A stretch of DNA of 64,000 nucleotides from Collinsella sp. GTDB taxonomy: Bacteria; Actinomycetota; Coriobacteriia; Coriobacteriales; Coriobacteriaceae. The notes below the pieces were generated by a model. It was given only the letters and a program-made list of their open reading frames with translations, searched no databases and was not told the origin of the DNA. Every line of letters starts with the position of its first letter. The stretch's first letter is position 1. The stretch is taken from the NCBI GenBank assembly GCA_018373675.1, contig JAHAGQ010000009.1, forward strand, positions 1 through 64,000. Direction: 5' to 3'. A program made the translations under genes and the position numbers. This document shows positions 41,662-52,937 of this stretch, one piece after another.

Positions 41662-42689
41662 ATACGTTCCGCGATCTCGCGGATGAGGTAGTCGGTCTTT
41701 TCCCAGCCCAGGCACGGGTCGGTGATCGACTTGCCAAAGACGCCGCCGTCGACCGGCTGGTTGCCGTCTTCTAGGTAGGACTCGATCATAAAGCCCTTGA
41801 CCAGCTTGGAGATGGACTCGTTGCGGCGGCAGCTGTCGAGCACCTCCTTGCAAATGCGATACTGCTCCAGCGGACGCTTGCCCGAGTTGTCGTGGTTGCA
41901 GTCGATGACCGCTGCCGGATTGGCATAGCCGGCATGCTCGGTATAGCGTTCGGCCAGGCGTTCCAGGTGTTCGTAGTGGTAGTTGGGGTAGGTGCGCCCA
42001 TCGAGACCGATGTAGCCACGCATAACGGCGTGTGCGAGCGGGTTGCCGTCGCACTCGACCTCCCAGTTGCGGAAGATGAAGCTCTGGTGCGCCTGGGCGG
42101 CGTAAATTGAGTTGAGCATAACGGTGGTAGAGCCGGCAGTGGGATTCTTCATGCCGACGGGTACCGAAATGCCGCTCGACACCAGGCGATGCTCCTGGTT
42201 CTCGACCGAGCGTGCGCCCACGGCAACATAGCTCAGCAGGTCGACGAGGTATTGGTAGTTGGACGGGTAGAGCATCTCATCGGCGGTAAAGAAGCCCGTT
42301 TCCTCAATAACGCGCAGGTGCATATGGCGGATAGCCTTGACGCCCTCGAGCAGGTCGTCGGGGGCCTCGGGATCGGGGTTATGCAGAAGACCCTTGTAGC
42401 CGGTGCCCTTGGTGCGCGGCTTATTGGTGTAGACGCGCGGAATGATGATGAGCTTGTCCTTGACCTCTTCGGCGGTCTTGGCCAGTCGGTTCATATACTC
42501 GAGCACCGAATCCTCGCGGTCGGCAGAGCACGGGCCGATGATGAGCACCTTACGTGCGTCCTCGCCGGTAAAGACTTTGGCGACCTCGGCGTCAAATGCC
42601 TGCTTTTTGGCGGTAAGTTCGGCAGAAAGCGGCATTTCCTCGCGGATCTCCATGGGGATCGGCAGCCTGCGTTTGAATTCCATGGCCAT
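41658..42689 (-). CDS. 3-deoxy-7-phosphoheptulonate (DAHP) synthase
   Basis: The 343-aa class I (AroF/G/H type) enzyme condenses phosphoenolpyruvate and erythrose-4-phosphate, the first shikimate step. Conserved blocks are IGPCSADRE, PRVYTNKPRTKGTGYKG, GARSVENQEHR, MKNPTAGS and IDCNHDNSGK. GAGGAG lies seven bases before the ATG. It is monocistronic and flanked by intergenic repeats. The feedback specificity (Phe, Tyr or Trp) cannot be told from sequence. Confidence 0.93.
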   Translation of the reverse strand: MAMEFKRRLPIPMEIREEMPLSAELTAKKQAFDAEVAKVFTGEDARKVLIIGPCSADREDSVLEYMNRLAKTAEEVKDKLIIIPRVYTNKPRTKGTGYKGLLHNPDPEAPDDLLEGVKAIRHMHLRVIEETGFFTADEMLYPSNYQYLVDLLSYVAVGARSVENQEHRLVSSGISVPVGMKNPTAGSTTVMLNSIYAAQAHQSFIFRNWEVECDGNPLAHAVMRGYIGLDGRTYPNYHYEHLERLAERYTEHAGYANPAAVIDCNHDNSGKRPLEQYRICKEVLDSCRRNESISKLVKGFMIESYLEDGNQPVDGGVFGKSITDPCLGWEKTDYLIREIAERI

Positions 42690-42787
42690 AGGGGTCTCCT
42701 CAATCTATAGAAAGAGCAATAAGCGTGTTGTCGAATGCTCGGCATTATCCGCTGTCGCACGCTAAAGTGCAAGTCCTTGTCACCCCG

Positions 42788-42838
42788 AAACCTACCAAAA
42801 AGGGACAGGTTTTTTTGGCAGGTTTTATCTGGGTAAAC
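42788..42838. repeat. AACCTGCC hairpin repeat (copy 2, inverted)
   Basis: Inverse copy of 35791-35841, with one base change in a stem arm (CCTACC). Confidence 0.7.
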
Positions 42839-42907
42839 GTCGGCGGATGCCGGGAGGGAGCGGCGCCGCGCGGGACCCTAGGGCTGTTGTCGGTTCCCTA
42901 GGAAATA

Positions 42908-43146
42908 CCCTGTGGGCAAAAAATGCCAAATATGAGTACGGTTGCTATCTTAGTATCATATTGCCTTCGCAAAATAATATACATAACAGCAAAATATGTT
43001 CATTAACGCAAACACATATAAGTCCGCTATGGTGCTGTTTGATCAATTTAGGGACGCGTGTAAGCCGTGGGAGCGGCATTTGAGGCGGTTTTGGCTGTTA
43101 CTAAAAAGATAACAGTACTCATATTTGCCCTTTTTTGCCCACGGGG
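42908..43146. mobile_element. MITE-like element with about 45-bp terminal inverted repeats
   Basis: The arms 42908-42952 and 43102-43146 share GTGGGCAAAAAA and CAAATATGAGTAC, about 85 percent identical. They enclose an AT-rich 150-base centre unlike the surroundings. No open frame is seen inside. A non-autonomous transposable element or a phage-derived site would look like this; no flanking duplication was identified. Confidence 0.5.
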
Positions 43147-43202
43147 TCTGGAAAGCGCCGTCAGTGAGGTCTCAGGGAAGGCGTTTCGAGGCTCGAAGGA
43201 CA

Positions 43203-43241
43203 CAAAACGGGGGCGCAGGTTGTCCTGCGCCCCCGTTTTCT
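43203..43241. terminator. Terminator of the MarR-ABC operon
   Basis: ACGGGGGCGCAGG/CCTGCGCCCCCGT stem with AAAA on the left and TTTTC on the right; for the minus-strand operon the U run follows the stem. Confidence 0.88.
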
Positions 43242-43269
43242 GGGCATTGCGGTTGTTTGCCGCCGGTTG

Positions 43270-45126
43270 TTACGCCGCCTCGTCGAACTGCGAGTTGTAC
43301 AGGTCGGCGTAGAAGCCGCCTTGGGCGAGCAGCTCGTCGTGCGTGCCCTTCTCGACGATGTCGCCGTCGCGGATCACCAAGATCACGTCGGCGTTGCGGA
43401 TCGTGGACAGGCGGTGCGCGATGACAAAGCTGGTACGGCCCTGCATCAGCGCATCCATGGCACGCTGAATAAGCTCCTCGGTACGGGTATCGACGTTGGA
43501 GGTCGCCTCGTCCAGAATCAGCGCCGGGCGGTCGGCCAAAATGGCACGGGCGATGGTCACGAGCTGGCGCTGACCCTGCGACAGGTTGGTGCCCTCCTCG
43601 TTGATCATAAAGTCGTAGCCGCCGGCGAGCGTATGGATAAAGTGGTCGCAGCGTGCGGCGCGTGCAGCGGCCTCGACTTCGGCATCGCTCGCGTCGGGGC
43701 GTCCGTAGCGGATGTTCTCGCGGATGGTGCCGTTAAACAGCCAGGTATCTTGCAGCACCATGGCAAACTCGCCGCGCAGCGCCGCGCGGTCCCAATCGCG
43801 CACGTCGACACCCTCGACGCGCAGCGAACCGCCGTCCACGTCGTAGAAGCGCTGCAGCAGCTTAATGAGCGTGGTCTTGCCAGCGCCGGTGGGACCGACG
43901 ATGGCGATGGTCTGGCCGGGCTGCGCCTCGCAGCTAAAGTCGTGGATGATGGTCTTGTCGGGCGTGTAGCCAAACTTGACATGGTCAAACTCCACGTGGC
44001 CGGGGCGCTTTTCGGGAATCTGTGCGTCGGCCTTCTGCTCCTCCTCGGGCGCGGCCAGGAACTCAAACACGCGCTCGGTGGCGGCGGCCATCGACTGCAT
44101 CGTGTTGCTCACGTTGCCCAGCTGCTGCACCGGCTGCGTAAAGTTGCGCACGTACTGGATAAAGCTCTGGATGTCGCCGGGCGTGGCATTGCCGGTCAGC
44201 GCGAGCTGCGCACCCACCACGACGACGCCCACGTAACCCATGTTACCCACCAAGCTCATAAGCGGCATCATCAGGCCCGACAGGAACTGCGAGCGCCAGC
44301 CACTAATAAAGAGGCGGTCGTTTTGACGGTCGAACTCCTCGATTGAGGCCTCGGCGCGGTCGAACACCTGGATGACGTTCTGGCCGGCAAAGTCCTCCTC
44401 GATAATGCCGTTGACGGCGCCCAGAACCTGCTGTTGCTCGCGGAAGTACGGCTGCGAGAAGTGAATCATCACGGTCAAGATAATCGCGGCGGCCGGCAGC
44501 GTGAGCACGGTGACGCCGGTAAGCGGCAGGCTGATCGAAAGCATCATGACGAGCACGCCGATAATCTGCGTCACCGACGTGATGAGCTGCGTCACGCTCT
44601 GGTTGAGCGACTGACCCAGCGTATCGACGTCGTTGGTGATGCGGCTGAGCACGTCTCCCTTGCTGTGGCCGTTGAAGTAACTCATCGGCACGACGGCAAT
44701 CTTGGCGGCGATTTCCTTGCGCATGCGGTAGCAGATCTTTTGCGTGACGCCGGTCATGAGCCAGCCCTGGACCAGGCTGCAGACAGAGCTCGCCAGATAC
44801 AGGCAGAGCAAAAAGCCGAGCGTCTTGGCGATCCAGTCAAAGTCAACGTCGCCGGTGCCGTTGACCTTGGCGACCAGGCCTTCGAACAGCTTGGTCGTAA
44901 CCTGGCCGAGCACCTTGGGTCCCACAATGTTAAAGATGACCGAGCACACGGCAAAGGCGACGGCGGCAAACACGGCAATCTTGTGCTGGCCGATATAGCC
45001 GAGCAGCTGCCTCATGGTGCCCTTAAAGTCCTTGGCCTTTTCGCCGCGACGCATGCCGCCCATGCGGCCCATGGGACCACGCTGGCGGGTGGGCTTGGGA
45101 ATCTGAGTCTTGGTCTCGTCTGCCAT
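43270..45126 (-). CDS. ABC exporter half-transporter, catalytic partner
   Basis: The 618-aa protein has a six-helix transmembrane domain (about 40-340) and an ABC ATPase with Walker A GPTGAGKTT, signature NLSQGQRQL and Walker B LILDEATSNVD with the catalytic Glu intact. The first residues are Arg/Lys rich. It starts where the partner gene ends (ATGA overlap at 45126). With the protein at 45126-47492 it forms a heterodimeric exporter of the LmrCD/BmrCD kind. The substrate is unknown. Confidence 0.93.
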   Translation of the reverse strand: MADETKTQIPKPTRQRGPMGRMGGMRRGEKAKDFKGTMRQLLGYIGQHKIAVFAAVAFAVCSVIFNIVGPKVLGQVTTKLFEGLVAKVNGTGDVDFDWIAKTLGFLLCLYLASSVCSLVQGWLMTGVTQKICYRMRKEIAAKIAVVPMSYFNGHSKGDVLSRITNDVDTLGQSLNQSVTQLITSVTQIIGVLVMMLSISLPLTGVTVLTLPAAAIILTVMIHFSQPYFREQQQVLGAVNGIIEEDFAGQNVIQVFDRAEASIEEFDRQNDRLFISGWRSQFLSGLMMPLMSLVGNMGYVGVVVVGAQLALTGNATPGDIQSFIQYVRNFTQPVQQLGNVSNTMQSMAAATERVFEFLAAPEEEQKADAQIPEKRPGHVEFDHVKFGYTPDKTIIHDFSCEAQPGQTIAIVGPTGAGKTTLIKLLQRFYDVDGGSLRVEGVDVRDWDRAALRGEFAMVLQDTWLFNGTIRENIRYGRPDASDAEVEAAARAARCDHFIHTLAGGYDFMINEEGTNLSQGQRQLVTIARAILADRPALILDEATSNVDTRTEELIQRAMDALMQGRTSFVIAHRLSTIRNADVILVIRDGDIVEKGTHDELLAQGGFYADLYNSQFDEAA

Positions 45127-47492
45127 TAGCGCTCGCCTCCTTCCATGACGGCTGCAATTTCTTCTTGGGTAAGCCCCAGCTCCTCGGCGGAAAGCTGCGA
45201 CTGTGCGATCTCCAGGTACGCCGGGCAGCTGCGCAGCAGCTCCTTGTGCGTGCCGGTGCCCACTACGTGGCCGTCGTCGAGCACGATGATCTGGTCGGCG
45301 TGCATGATGGTCGCGATGCGCTGGGCCACGACCACGAGTGCGGCGTCGGTAACGTTTTTGGCCAGCTCCTCGCGCAGGCGCGCGTCAGTCTTGTAGTCGA
45401 GGGCGCTAAACGAGTCATCGAACACCACAACCTCGGGCTTTTTTGCCAAGGCGCGGGCGATGGCCAAGCGCTGGCGCTGACCGCCCGAGACATTGGAGCC
45501 TCCCTGGCTGATGGGGGAGTCGTAGCCGCCCTCGCGCTCGGCGATAAAGTCCTCGGCCTGGGCGACGCGTGCCGCTTGGCGCATATCCTCGTCGCTCACC
45601 ATGTCGCCAGCAAACTTGAGGTTGCTCTCGACGGTGCCCGAGAACAGGCGACCCTGCTGCGGGATGTAACCAATGCGGCGGCGCAGCTCGGAAAGGGTCA
45701 TGTCGCGCACGTCGATGCCGTCGAGCGAAATGCTGCCGCCCGTGACGTCGTACAGGCGCGGGATGAGCTGCACAAGCGTGGACTTGCCCGAGCCCGTGGA
45801 GCCAATGATGCCGAGCATCTGACCGGCGTGCGTGGTGAAGTTTACGCCGCTGATGACGTCGGCGCGGGCATCGGGATACTGGAAGCTCACGTCGCGGAAG
45901 GTGAGCTCACCGCGCGGCGCGCTGGCCGTGGGCAGTTTGGGCGAGGCGGGGTCGTTGATGCTGGTGGGGCAGGTGATGACCTCTTCCACGCGCTCGGCTG
46001 CGACCTCGGCACGGGGCAGGATGACCGAAACCATGGTGAGGATCATAAACGCCATAACGATCTGCATGGTGTAGGAGATAAACGCCATCATGTTGCCAAC
46101 CTGCATCACGCCGTCGGACACGCCCTGCGCGCCAAACCAGACGATAAGCACGGTGATGCAGTTCATGACGAGCATCATGAGCGGCATCATAAAGCTCATG
46201 GCGCGGTTGGTGTAGAGCTGCGTGGTCATCAGGTCGAGCGAAGCCTTGTCAAAACGCTCGAGCTCATGCTCCTCACGGTTGAACGAGCGGATGGGCATAA
46301 GGCCGTCGAGCAGCTCGCGGGCGGTAAGGTTCACGCGGTCCACAAAGCTCTGCATCTTTTTGAACTTGGGCATGGTGAGGCCCATGAGCACGCCGACAAC
46401 GGCCGAAACCGCGATGATGGCCACGGCGATGGTCCACTCCAGGCCGGTGTGGTTGGCCAGGACGCGCATGACGGCGACGATGCCCATGACGGGGGCCATC
46501 AGGCACATGCGGATAAACAGGGTTGCGGCCATCTGGATCTGCTGAATGTCGTTGGTGCAGCGGGTGATGAGCGAGGCCTGGCTAAACTTGCCCACCTCGG
46601 CCGGCGAGAAGTGCATAACCTTGTTGAAGGTCTCGCGGCGCAGGTCGCGGGCGATGGAGCAGGCGGTGCGCGAAGCCACGGCACCGGTCAGGATGGTGGC
46701 GACGAGCGACACCAGGCACAGACCAAACATCGTGGTCGCCATGCGGCCCAGGTAGGCGTTCTGCACGTCGGCGGGGTCGATGCCCTGCGCCTTGTACTCG
46801 TCTTGCACATAGCTCACGGCGCGTTGGGTCACGATGGAGCCCGACATGGAGCCCATTTTGTCTGCCATATCGTTGGCGCCCTCGACGAGCTTGCCCTGGT
46901 CGATTAGGCCGCCTTCAACGCCTAGACGCAGGCTCTTCATGGTGATCTTGCCACCGTCGGCATCAATCTGTTTTTGCATGTTCTGCGCCGCAGCGGCCTT
47001 CTGCTGCATCTCGGCGAGTTGCTCGGGCGTCATCGCCGCCATCTGCTCGGGCGTGGGCATGGCCTGGGCGCCGCTGTTGTCTTTTTCACCGGACGTGCCC
47101 ATCATGTCGCCCATGGAGTTGGCGTCAATGCCCTGGTTGAACGAAAGGACGACAGTCTCGGGGAGGCTCATGATGTCGGCAATCTTGCCGCCGTCGGCGC
47201 GCTTCTCCTCGGTGCCCTTGTACGTTCGAATGCCGTTATTGTCCGCCTTGCCAAACACGGCCTCCACAGCTTTGGCGTCCTTGGTGCTCATAAAGAGTTC
47301 GAGGTCGTCGAGCGATTCGGCGCGGATGGTGTCGGGCACGGGCGACGCGATGCCGCCTTGCTGTACACCCACGTCGACGATGTCGCTCATATAGGTAGGC
47401 AGCGCCAGATCGGCGTTGCAGCTGATTACGATAAGTACGATAGCCGCGAACAGTGCCAGGATATGTTTTTTAAAGAGCTTGAGAATCCTCAC
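45126..47492 (-). CDS. ABC exporter half-transporter with degenerate ATP site
   Basis: The 788-aa protein has Walker A GSTGSGKST, signature NVSGGQRQR and Walker B VVVFDDSFSALD, where Asp replaces the catalytic Glu, as in the degenerate half of heterodimeric exporters. Between helix 1 and helix 2 lies an extra extracytoplasmic stretch of about 200 residues (about 50-250), including a Met/Ala/Gln-rich PTPEQMAAMTPEQLAEM segment, absent from the partner. It overlaps the MarR gene by four bases. Confidence 0.93.
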   Translation of the reverse strand: MRILKLFKKHILALFAAIVLIVISCNADLALPTYMSDIVDVGVQQGGIASPVPDTIRAESLDDLELFMSTKDAKAVEAVFGKADNNGIRTYKGTEEKRADGGKIADIMSLPETVVLSFNQGIDANSMGDMMGTSGEKDNSGAQAMPTPEQMAAMTPEQLAEMQQKAAAAQNMQKQIDADGGKITMKSLRLGVEGGLIDQGKLVEGANDMADKMGSMSGSIVTQRAVSYVQDEYKAQGIDPADVQNAYLGRMATTMFGLCLVSLVATILTGAVASRTACSIARDLRRETFNKVMHFSPAEVGKFSQASLITRCTNDIQQIQMAATLFIRMCLMAPVMGIVAVMRVLANHTGLEWTIAVAIIAVSAVVGVLMGLTMPKFKKMQSFVDRVNLTARELLDGLMPIRSFNREEHELERFDKASLDLMTTQLYTNRAMSFMMPLMMLVMNCITVLIVWFGAQGVSDGVMQVGNMMAFISYTMQIVMAFMILTMVSVILPRAEVAAERVEEVITCPTSINDPASPKLPTASAPRGELTFRDVSFQYPDARADVISGVNFTTHAGQMLGIIGSTGSGKSTLVQLIPRLYDVTGGSISLDGIDVRDMTLSELRRRIGYIPQQGRLFSGTVESNLKFAGDMVSDEDMRQAARVAQAEDFIAEREGGYDSPISQGGSNVSGGQRQRLAIARALAKKPEVVVFDDSFSALDYKTDARLREELAKNVTDAALVVVAQRIATIMHADQIIVLDDGHVVGTGTHKELLRSCPAYLEIAQSQLSAEELGLTQEEIAAVMEGGER

Positions 47493-47938
47493 TTGGCATC
47501 TCTCCTTTCTTGATTGCGGTCGATAATTTCGTTGGCACGTCTAAGAAGGCGCACCATCTCTTGGGTATCTGTTTCGCCAAGCTCCTCGAGGAAGGCCGCG
47601 GTGCGGTCCTCGAATTCCCGACGTTTGATTTCGATAACCTGGAATCCTTTGTCGGTCACCGTGACGTGTACGCGACGACGGTCGGTCTTTGAGTGCTCGC
47701 GCTCGACCCAACCCTTGGCCTCGAGGGCGCGCAGGATATTGGCGATACGGGCGCTCGAGACCCAGGCACGATCGGCGAGTTCGCTCGGCGTGAGCGAGCC
47801 GCCGGCGCGCATGAGGGCGCGCATGACGGCCATCTCGCCACCCAGAGCCTGGTCGGCAAAGCGCGAAACGCGCTGGTGCATGCTGCCAAACTCGGTAAAG
47901 AGCTGACGCCCAAGCTCATGGAAATCGGTATCTTCCAC
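47489..47938 (-). CDS. MarR-family regulator of the ABC exporter
   Basis: The 149-aa winged-helix dimer has SELADRAWVSSARIANILRALEAKGWVERE and the DRRRVHVTVTDKG wing. It is first in an operon with the two exporter genes, the usual set-up for a drug-responsive repressor. It starts with GTG at 47938; AGGGG lies ten bases upstream. A perfect 15-bp inverted repeat (47929-47943 and 47964-47978) covers the start codon. Confidence 0.9.
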   Translation of the reverse strand: MEDTDFHELGRQLFTEFGSMHQRVSRFADQALGGEMAVMRALMRAGGSLTPSELADRAWVSSARIANILRALEAKGWVEREHSKTDRRRVHVTVTDKGFQVIEIKRREFEDRTAAFLEELGETDTQEMVRLLRRANEIIDRNQERRDAK

Positions 47939-47978
47939 CGAAAACCCCTAACACTAGAAACTATTTTCGGTGGAAGAT
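47929..47978. promoter_or_regulatory. MarR operator or start-codon hairpin
   Basis: ATCTTCCACCGAAAA (47929-47943) is perfectly inverted at 47964-47978 with a 20-base loop containing the RBS. It may be a double MarR site or an RNA hairpin that hides the start. Confidence 0.55.
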
Positions 47979-48189
47979 GATACCCTCATACGCGGGCCTC
48001 ATACAGTGGCAATATAAAGAGCGCATAAAGACTTAAAATCATTCAATTGCTGAAGCGTTTTAAAGAACTATCATGCACGCGGTTAGGCGAGGGGTTGTCA
48101 CCACCATGACGACTGGGACTCATATAATCGCCATGTGCGATGCTCCAACTTCCCGCGAGGAGACACCTTATATAAAGGGGGATGGAGTC

Positions 48190-48939
48190 ATGGCATTTGA
48201 CTTCACGGGCAAGACCGCGATTGTCACGGGCGGCACTCAGGGCATTGGCCTCGAGATCGCCAAGGGCATCGTCGCGGGCGGCGGACATGTCGCGCTCATC
48301 GCAAGGAACGCTGCTAAGGGCGAGGCCGCGGTGGCCGAGCTTGGCGAGGGCAACAAGTTCTATCAGCTCGATGTCGCTGATGCACCCAAGGCGCGCGAGA
48401 CTGTCGAGCAGATTTTTACGGACCTGCCTCAAACCAATATCCTGATTAACTGTGCTGGCGTCATCAGCACCAAGAAGTTCGACGAGATCGATGACACCGA
48501 GTGGCGTCGCACCATCGACATCAACCTCAACGGTACCTTTACCATGATGAATGCCGTGTACCCGCACTTTAAGGCGGCCCATGCCGGCACTATTGTCAAC
48601 GTGAGTTCCGTTGCGGGCAAGATCGGTGGCGGCCTGCTCGGCACCGCGGCTTACGCGAGCTCCAAGGCCGGTGTTAACGGTCTAACCAAGGCAGTCGCCA
48701 AGGAAGGCGGCAAGTTTGGCGTTCGCTGCAACGCTGTATGCCCGTCGCTCACGTTGACCGATATGACCTCGATTCTCTCTGACGAGAACTCTCAGCGTAT
48801 CATCAACGGTATTCCTCTGGGCCGCGCCGCCCAGGCCAGCGAGCCTGCGCAGATGGTACTGTTCTTCGCTTCCGACCTCGCCAGCTTCGTGAACGGCGAG
48901 ATCGGTGACTGCGACGGCGGCATCGTCCTGGACGGGTAA
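48190..48939 (+). CDS. SDR-family dehydrogenase
   Basis: The 249-aa classical short-chain dehydrogenase has the nucleotide-binding TGGTQGIG near residue 12, NCAGV near 88, the catalytic Ser in VSSVAG and Tyr-Lys in YASSK near 157, and a GGIVLDG C-terminus. The ATG at 48190 follows GGATGGAG. It is followed by a KdgT-type permease, so gluconate-5-dehydrogenase or KduD-like action on a ketodeoxy sugar acid is a good guess. FabG is possible but no fatty acid genes are near. Confidence 0.85.
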   Translation: MAFDFTGKTAIVTGGTQGIGLEIAKGIVAGGGHVALIARNAAKGEAAVAELGEGNKFYQLDVADAPKARETVEQIFTDLPQTNILINCAGVISTKKFDEIDDTEWRRTIDINLNGTFTMMNAVYPHFKAAHAGTIVNVSSVAGKIGGGLLGTAAYASSKAGVNGLTKAVAKEGGKFGVRCNAVCPSLTLTDMTSILSDENSQRIINGIPLGRAAQASEPAQMVLFFASDLASFVNGEIGDCDGGIVLDG

Positions 48940-49047
48940 TACCCCGCGGTGATCGTTTGGCGGCGACCCTGGCGACTCGGGGTTGTCGCCTTCTTTCTGA
49001 CATAGGCGCGTGCGGCTACGATTCGCATGCATCCAAAGGAGATATAT

Positions 49048-50064
49048 ATGAGTGAATCGACTGCGGTGGAGGCGCCGGCGGCAAAGGAGCCGTTCTTTAA
49101 GATGTCCTCCATCCCGGGCGCCAATATCTTGGTGCCGCTTCTGTTGGGCTGCCTGCTCAACACGCTATTCCCCGACCTGTTCAAAACGCTCGGTAGCTTT
49201 ACGCTTGGCATGACCCAGCAGGGTGCAGGCCCGCTCGTGGGCGCTTTTTTGCTCATCGTCGGTACGACGATTTCGTTTAAGAGTGCTCCTGCCGCCGCTG
49301 CCCGCGGCGCCATCATCATCGCCGTCAAGCAGATCGTGGTCGTTGCCGTGTCGCTGCTCATCCTTTATGTGTTCAACGACAACCTGTTTGGCATCTCTGC
49401 CATGGTGATGCTGGCGGCTTGCACCGGCGCCAACAACGCTATGTACGCTGGTCTGATGGGCACCATGGGCAACGAGGCCGAGCGTGGCGCTGTCGCAATC
49501 ACCACGCTCGTTGTCGGCCCTCCGGTCACGATGATCGTGCTCGGCGCTGCCGGCCAAGCTCCGATTGGCTGGTCGCTTGTGGGTGCCATCCTGCCGATCG
49601 TCGTCGGCATTATTCTGGGTAACCTCTTCCCGAGCTTTAAGAAGATGATGGCACCGGCACTTTCCGCCGTCATCGTGCTCGTCTTCTTTGCCATGGGCTC
49701 GACCATGACCTTTGGCCAGCTCATTAATGGCGGTCTCCCCGGTATTCTGCTCGGCGTGATCTGCTCGGTGGTCTTTGCAATTCCCGTTATCGCGGTCGAT
49801 AAGCTCACGGGCGGCACGGGTGTCGCAGGTGCGGCCATTTCGAGCTGCGCCGGAGCCAATGTGGCCACGCCTGCTGCCATGGCAAGCGTCAACGAGGCCA
49901 TGTACGGCGGTGCGGTGCTCGCGACGGCTACGGCACAGGTTGCTGCCTGTGCAATCGTGACGGCTATTTTGACCCCGCTGGTCACCAGCTGGTGCTACAA
50001 GCATTTTGAGGGCCAGCAGAGCAACGGCAAGGCAACGACCGACAAGGCCTCCGCAGCCGCCTAA
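49048..50064 (+). CDS. 2-keto-3-deoxygluconate permease (KdgT family)
   Basis: The 338-aa membrane protein has about ten helices and is related to KdgT, a proton symporter for 2-keto-3-deoxygluconate. GVAGAAISSCAGANVATPAA and CTGANNAMYAGLMG are conserved-looking loops. AAAGGAG lies before the ATG at 49048; an in-frame ATG seven codons upstream lacks an RBS. It probably forms an operon with the SDR gene. No KDG kinase or aldolase is adjacent. Confidence 0.85.
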   Translation: MSESTAVEAPAAKEPFFKMSSIPGANILVPLLLGCLLNTLFPDLFKTLGSFTLGMTQQGAGPLVGAFLLIVGTTISFKSAPAAAARGAIIIAVKQIVVVAVSLLILYVFNDNLFGISAMVMLAACTGANNAMYAGLMGTMGNEAERGAVAITTLVVGPPVTMIVLGAAGQAPIGWSLVGAILPIVVGIILGNLFPSFKKMMAPALSAVIVLVFFAMGSTMTFGQLINGGLPGILLGVICSVVFAIPVIAVDKLTGGTGVAGAAISSCAGANVATPAAMASVNEAMYGGAVLATATAQVAACAIVTAILTPLVTSWCYKHFEGQQSNGKATTDKASAAA

Positions 50065-50102
50065 TGCTAAACGGTAATCAAAGCTAAAAACTAGCTACGC
50101 CA

Positions 50103-50136
50103 CAGGGCGGCCACGGGGGATCCCGTGGCCGCCCTG
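50103..50136 (+). terminator. Hairpin after kdgT
   Basis: CAGGGCGGCCACGGG/CCCGTGGCCGCCCTG, a 15-bp perfect stem with a four-base loop and a poor U tract. Confidence 0.65.
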
Positions 50137-50530
50137 CAGTTTCTGTAGGGTCTTTGGGACACTTTACCATGCTAAAGCTGGCATAACAGCTAGAGCGAAC
50201 GTCGTACAAAGGCAAGGAAAAAACTAAACAAATCGGTGAACGGTAGTTGTTCACGCTCGCATTTCCTGCGGGTTTGTAAAAAACGCCCTTATGATATAAA
50301 AAAAGAAACATATAACAGCCCAGATGGAGAGGGTCGCTATGTTATCCTTCTCAAACGGGTGAAATCTTGGGTTTTGGGTTGCAGTTCCAAGGTGGACAAA
50401 CGTTTTTCCCTGCACCAACGTGTGGTGAAGAACGGAAGAAGCCGGTAGTGCAAGCCGAAAATTCAAGAATTCAATAAGCAGCGGTGTGAGAGAGCGCCGC
50501 ATTACACGTAACTAGGAGCGTGGTTACACA
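50137..50530. other. Leader region of the pyruvate formate-lyase gene
   Basis: No gene is seen. GTGAAC-N7-GTTCAC (50236-50254) overlaps a single ACCGTTCACCG half-site (minus strand). TATGAT at 50290 may be a -10 element, giving a leader of about 230 bases. AGGAG lies 13 bases before the ATG, a wide spacing. Confidence 0.4.
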
Positions 50531-52582
<2,052 letters not shown>

Positions 52583-52583
52583 C

Positions 52584-52644
52584 TATTGTTAGTGCTATAC
52601 TAACAATAACGATTACTGATTAGTGCGCCGGTTTCGGCCGGCGC
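52584..52644 (+). other. Two hairpins between the PFL chains
   Basis: TATTGTTAGT/ACTAACAATA (52584-52608) starts just after the stop; GCGCCGG/CCGGCGC (52625-52644) follows. They may raise small-chain output by processing or partial termination. Confidence 0.5.
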
Positions 52645-52667
52645 CTATTAATCGAAGGAGACACATT

Positions 52668-52919
52668 ATGAAGGTTTCTGAAGTTTCTGAGACTCAGGCC
52701 GATAACCTGGTCCACATGCTCGACGCTTACGCCGAGAAGGGTGGCCACCACCTGAACATCAACGTCTTCAACCGTGAGACGCTGCTTGACGCTCAGGCTC
52801 ACCCCGAGAAGTACCCGCAGCTGACCATCCGCGTTTCCGGCTATGCCGTGAACTTCCACACGCTCACCAAGGAGCAGCAGGACGAGGTCATTGCGCGTAC
52901 CTTCCACGACAAGTTCTAA
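52668..52919 (+). CDS. Separate glycyl-radical chain of pyruvate formate-lyase (GrcA-like)
   Basis: The 83-aa protein equals the last 80 residues of classical PflB: HHLNINVFNRETLLDAQ then PQLTIRVSGYAVNF. The radical-bearing glycine is Gly58. CGAAGGAG lies before the ATG at 52668. E. coli GrcA/YfiD is a similar spare part that rescues damaged PFL. Here the main enzyme has no such domain of its own, so the small chain should be essential for activity. The activating enzyme is encoded at 60254. Confidence 0.92.
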   Translation: MKVSEVSETQADNLVHMLDAYAEKGGHHLNINVFNRETLLDAQAHPEKYPQLTIRVSGYAVNFHTLTKEQQDEVIARTFHDKF

Positions 52920-52937
52920 AGGGACTCAACTCCCACC

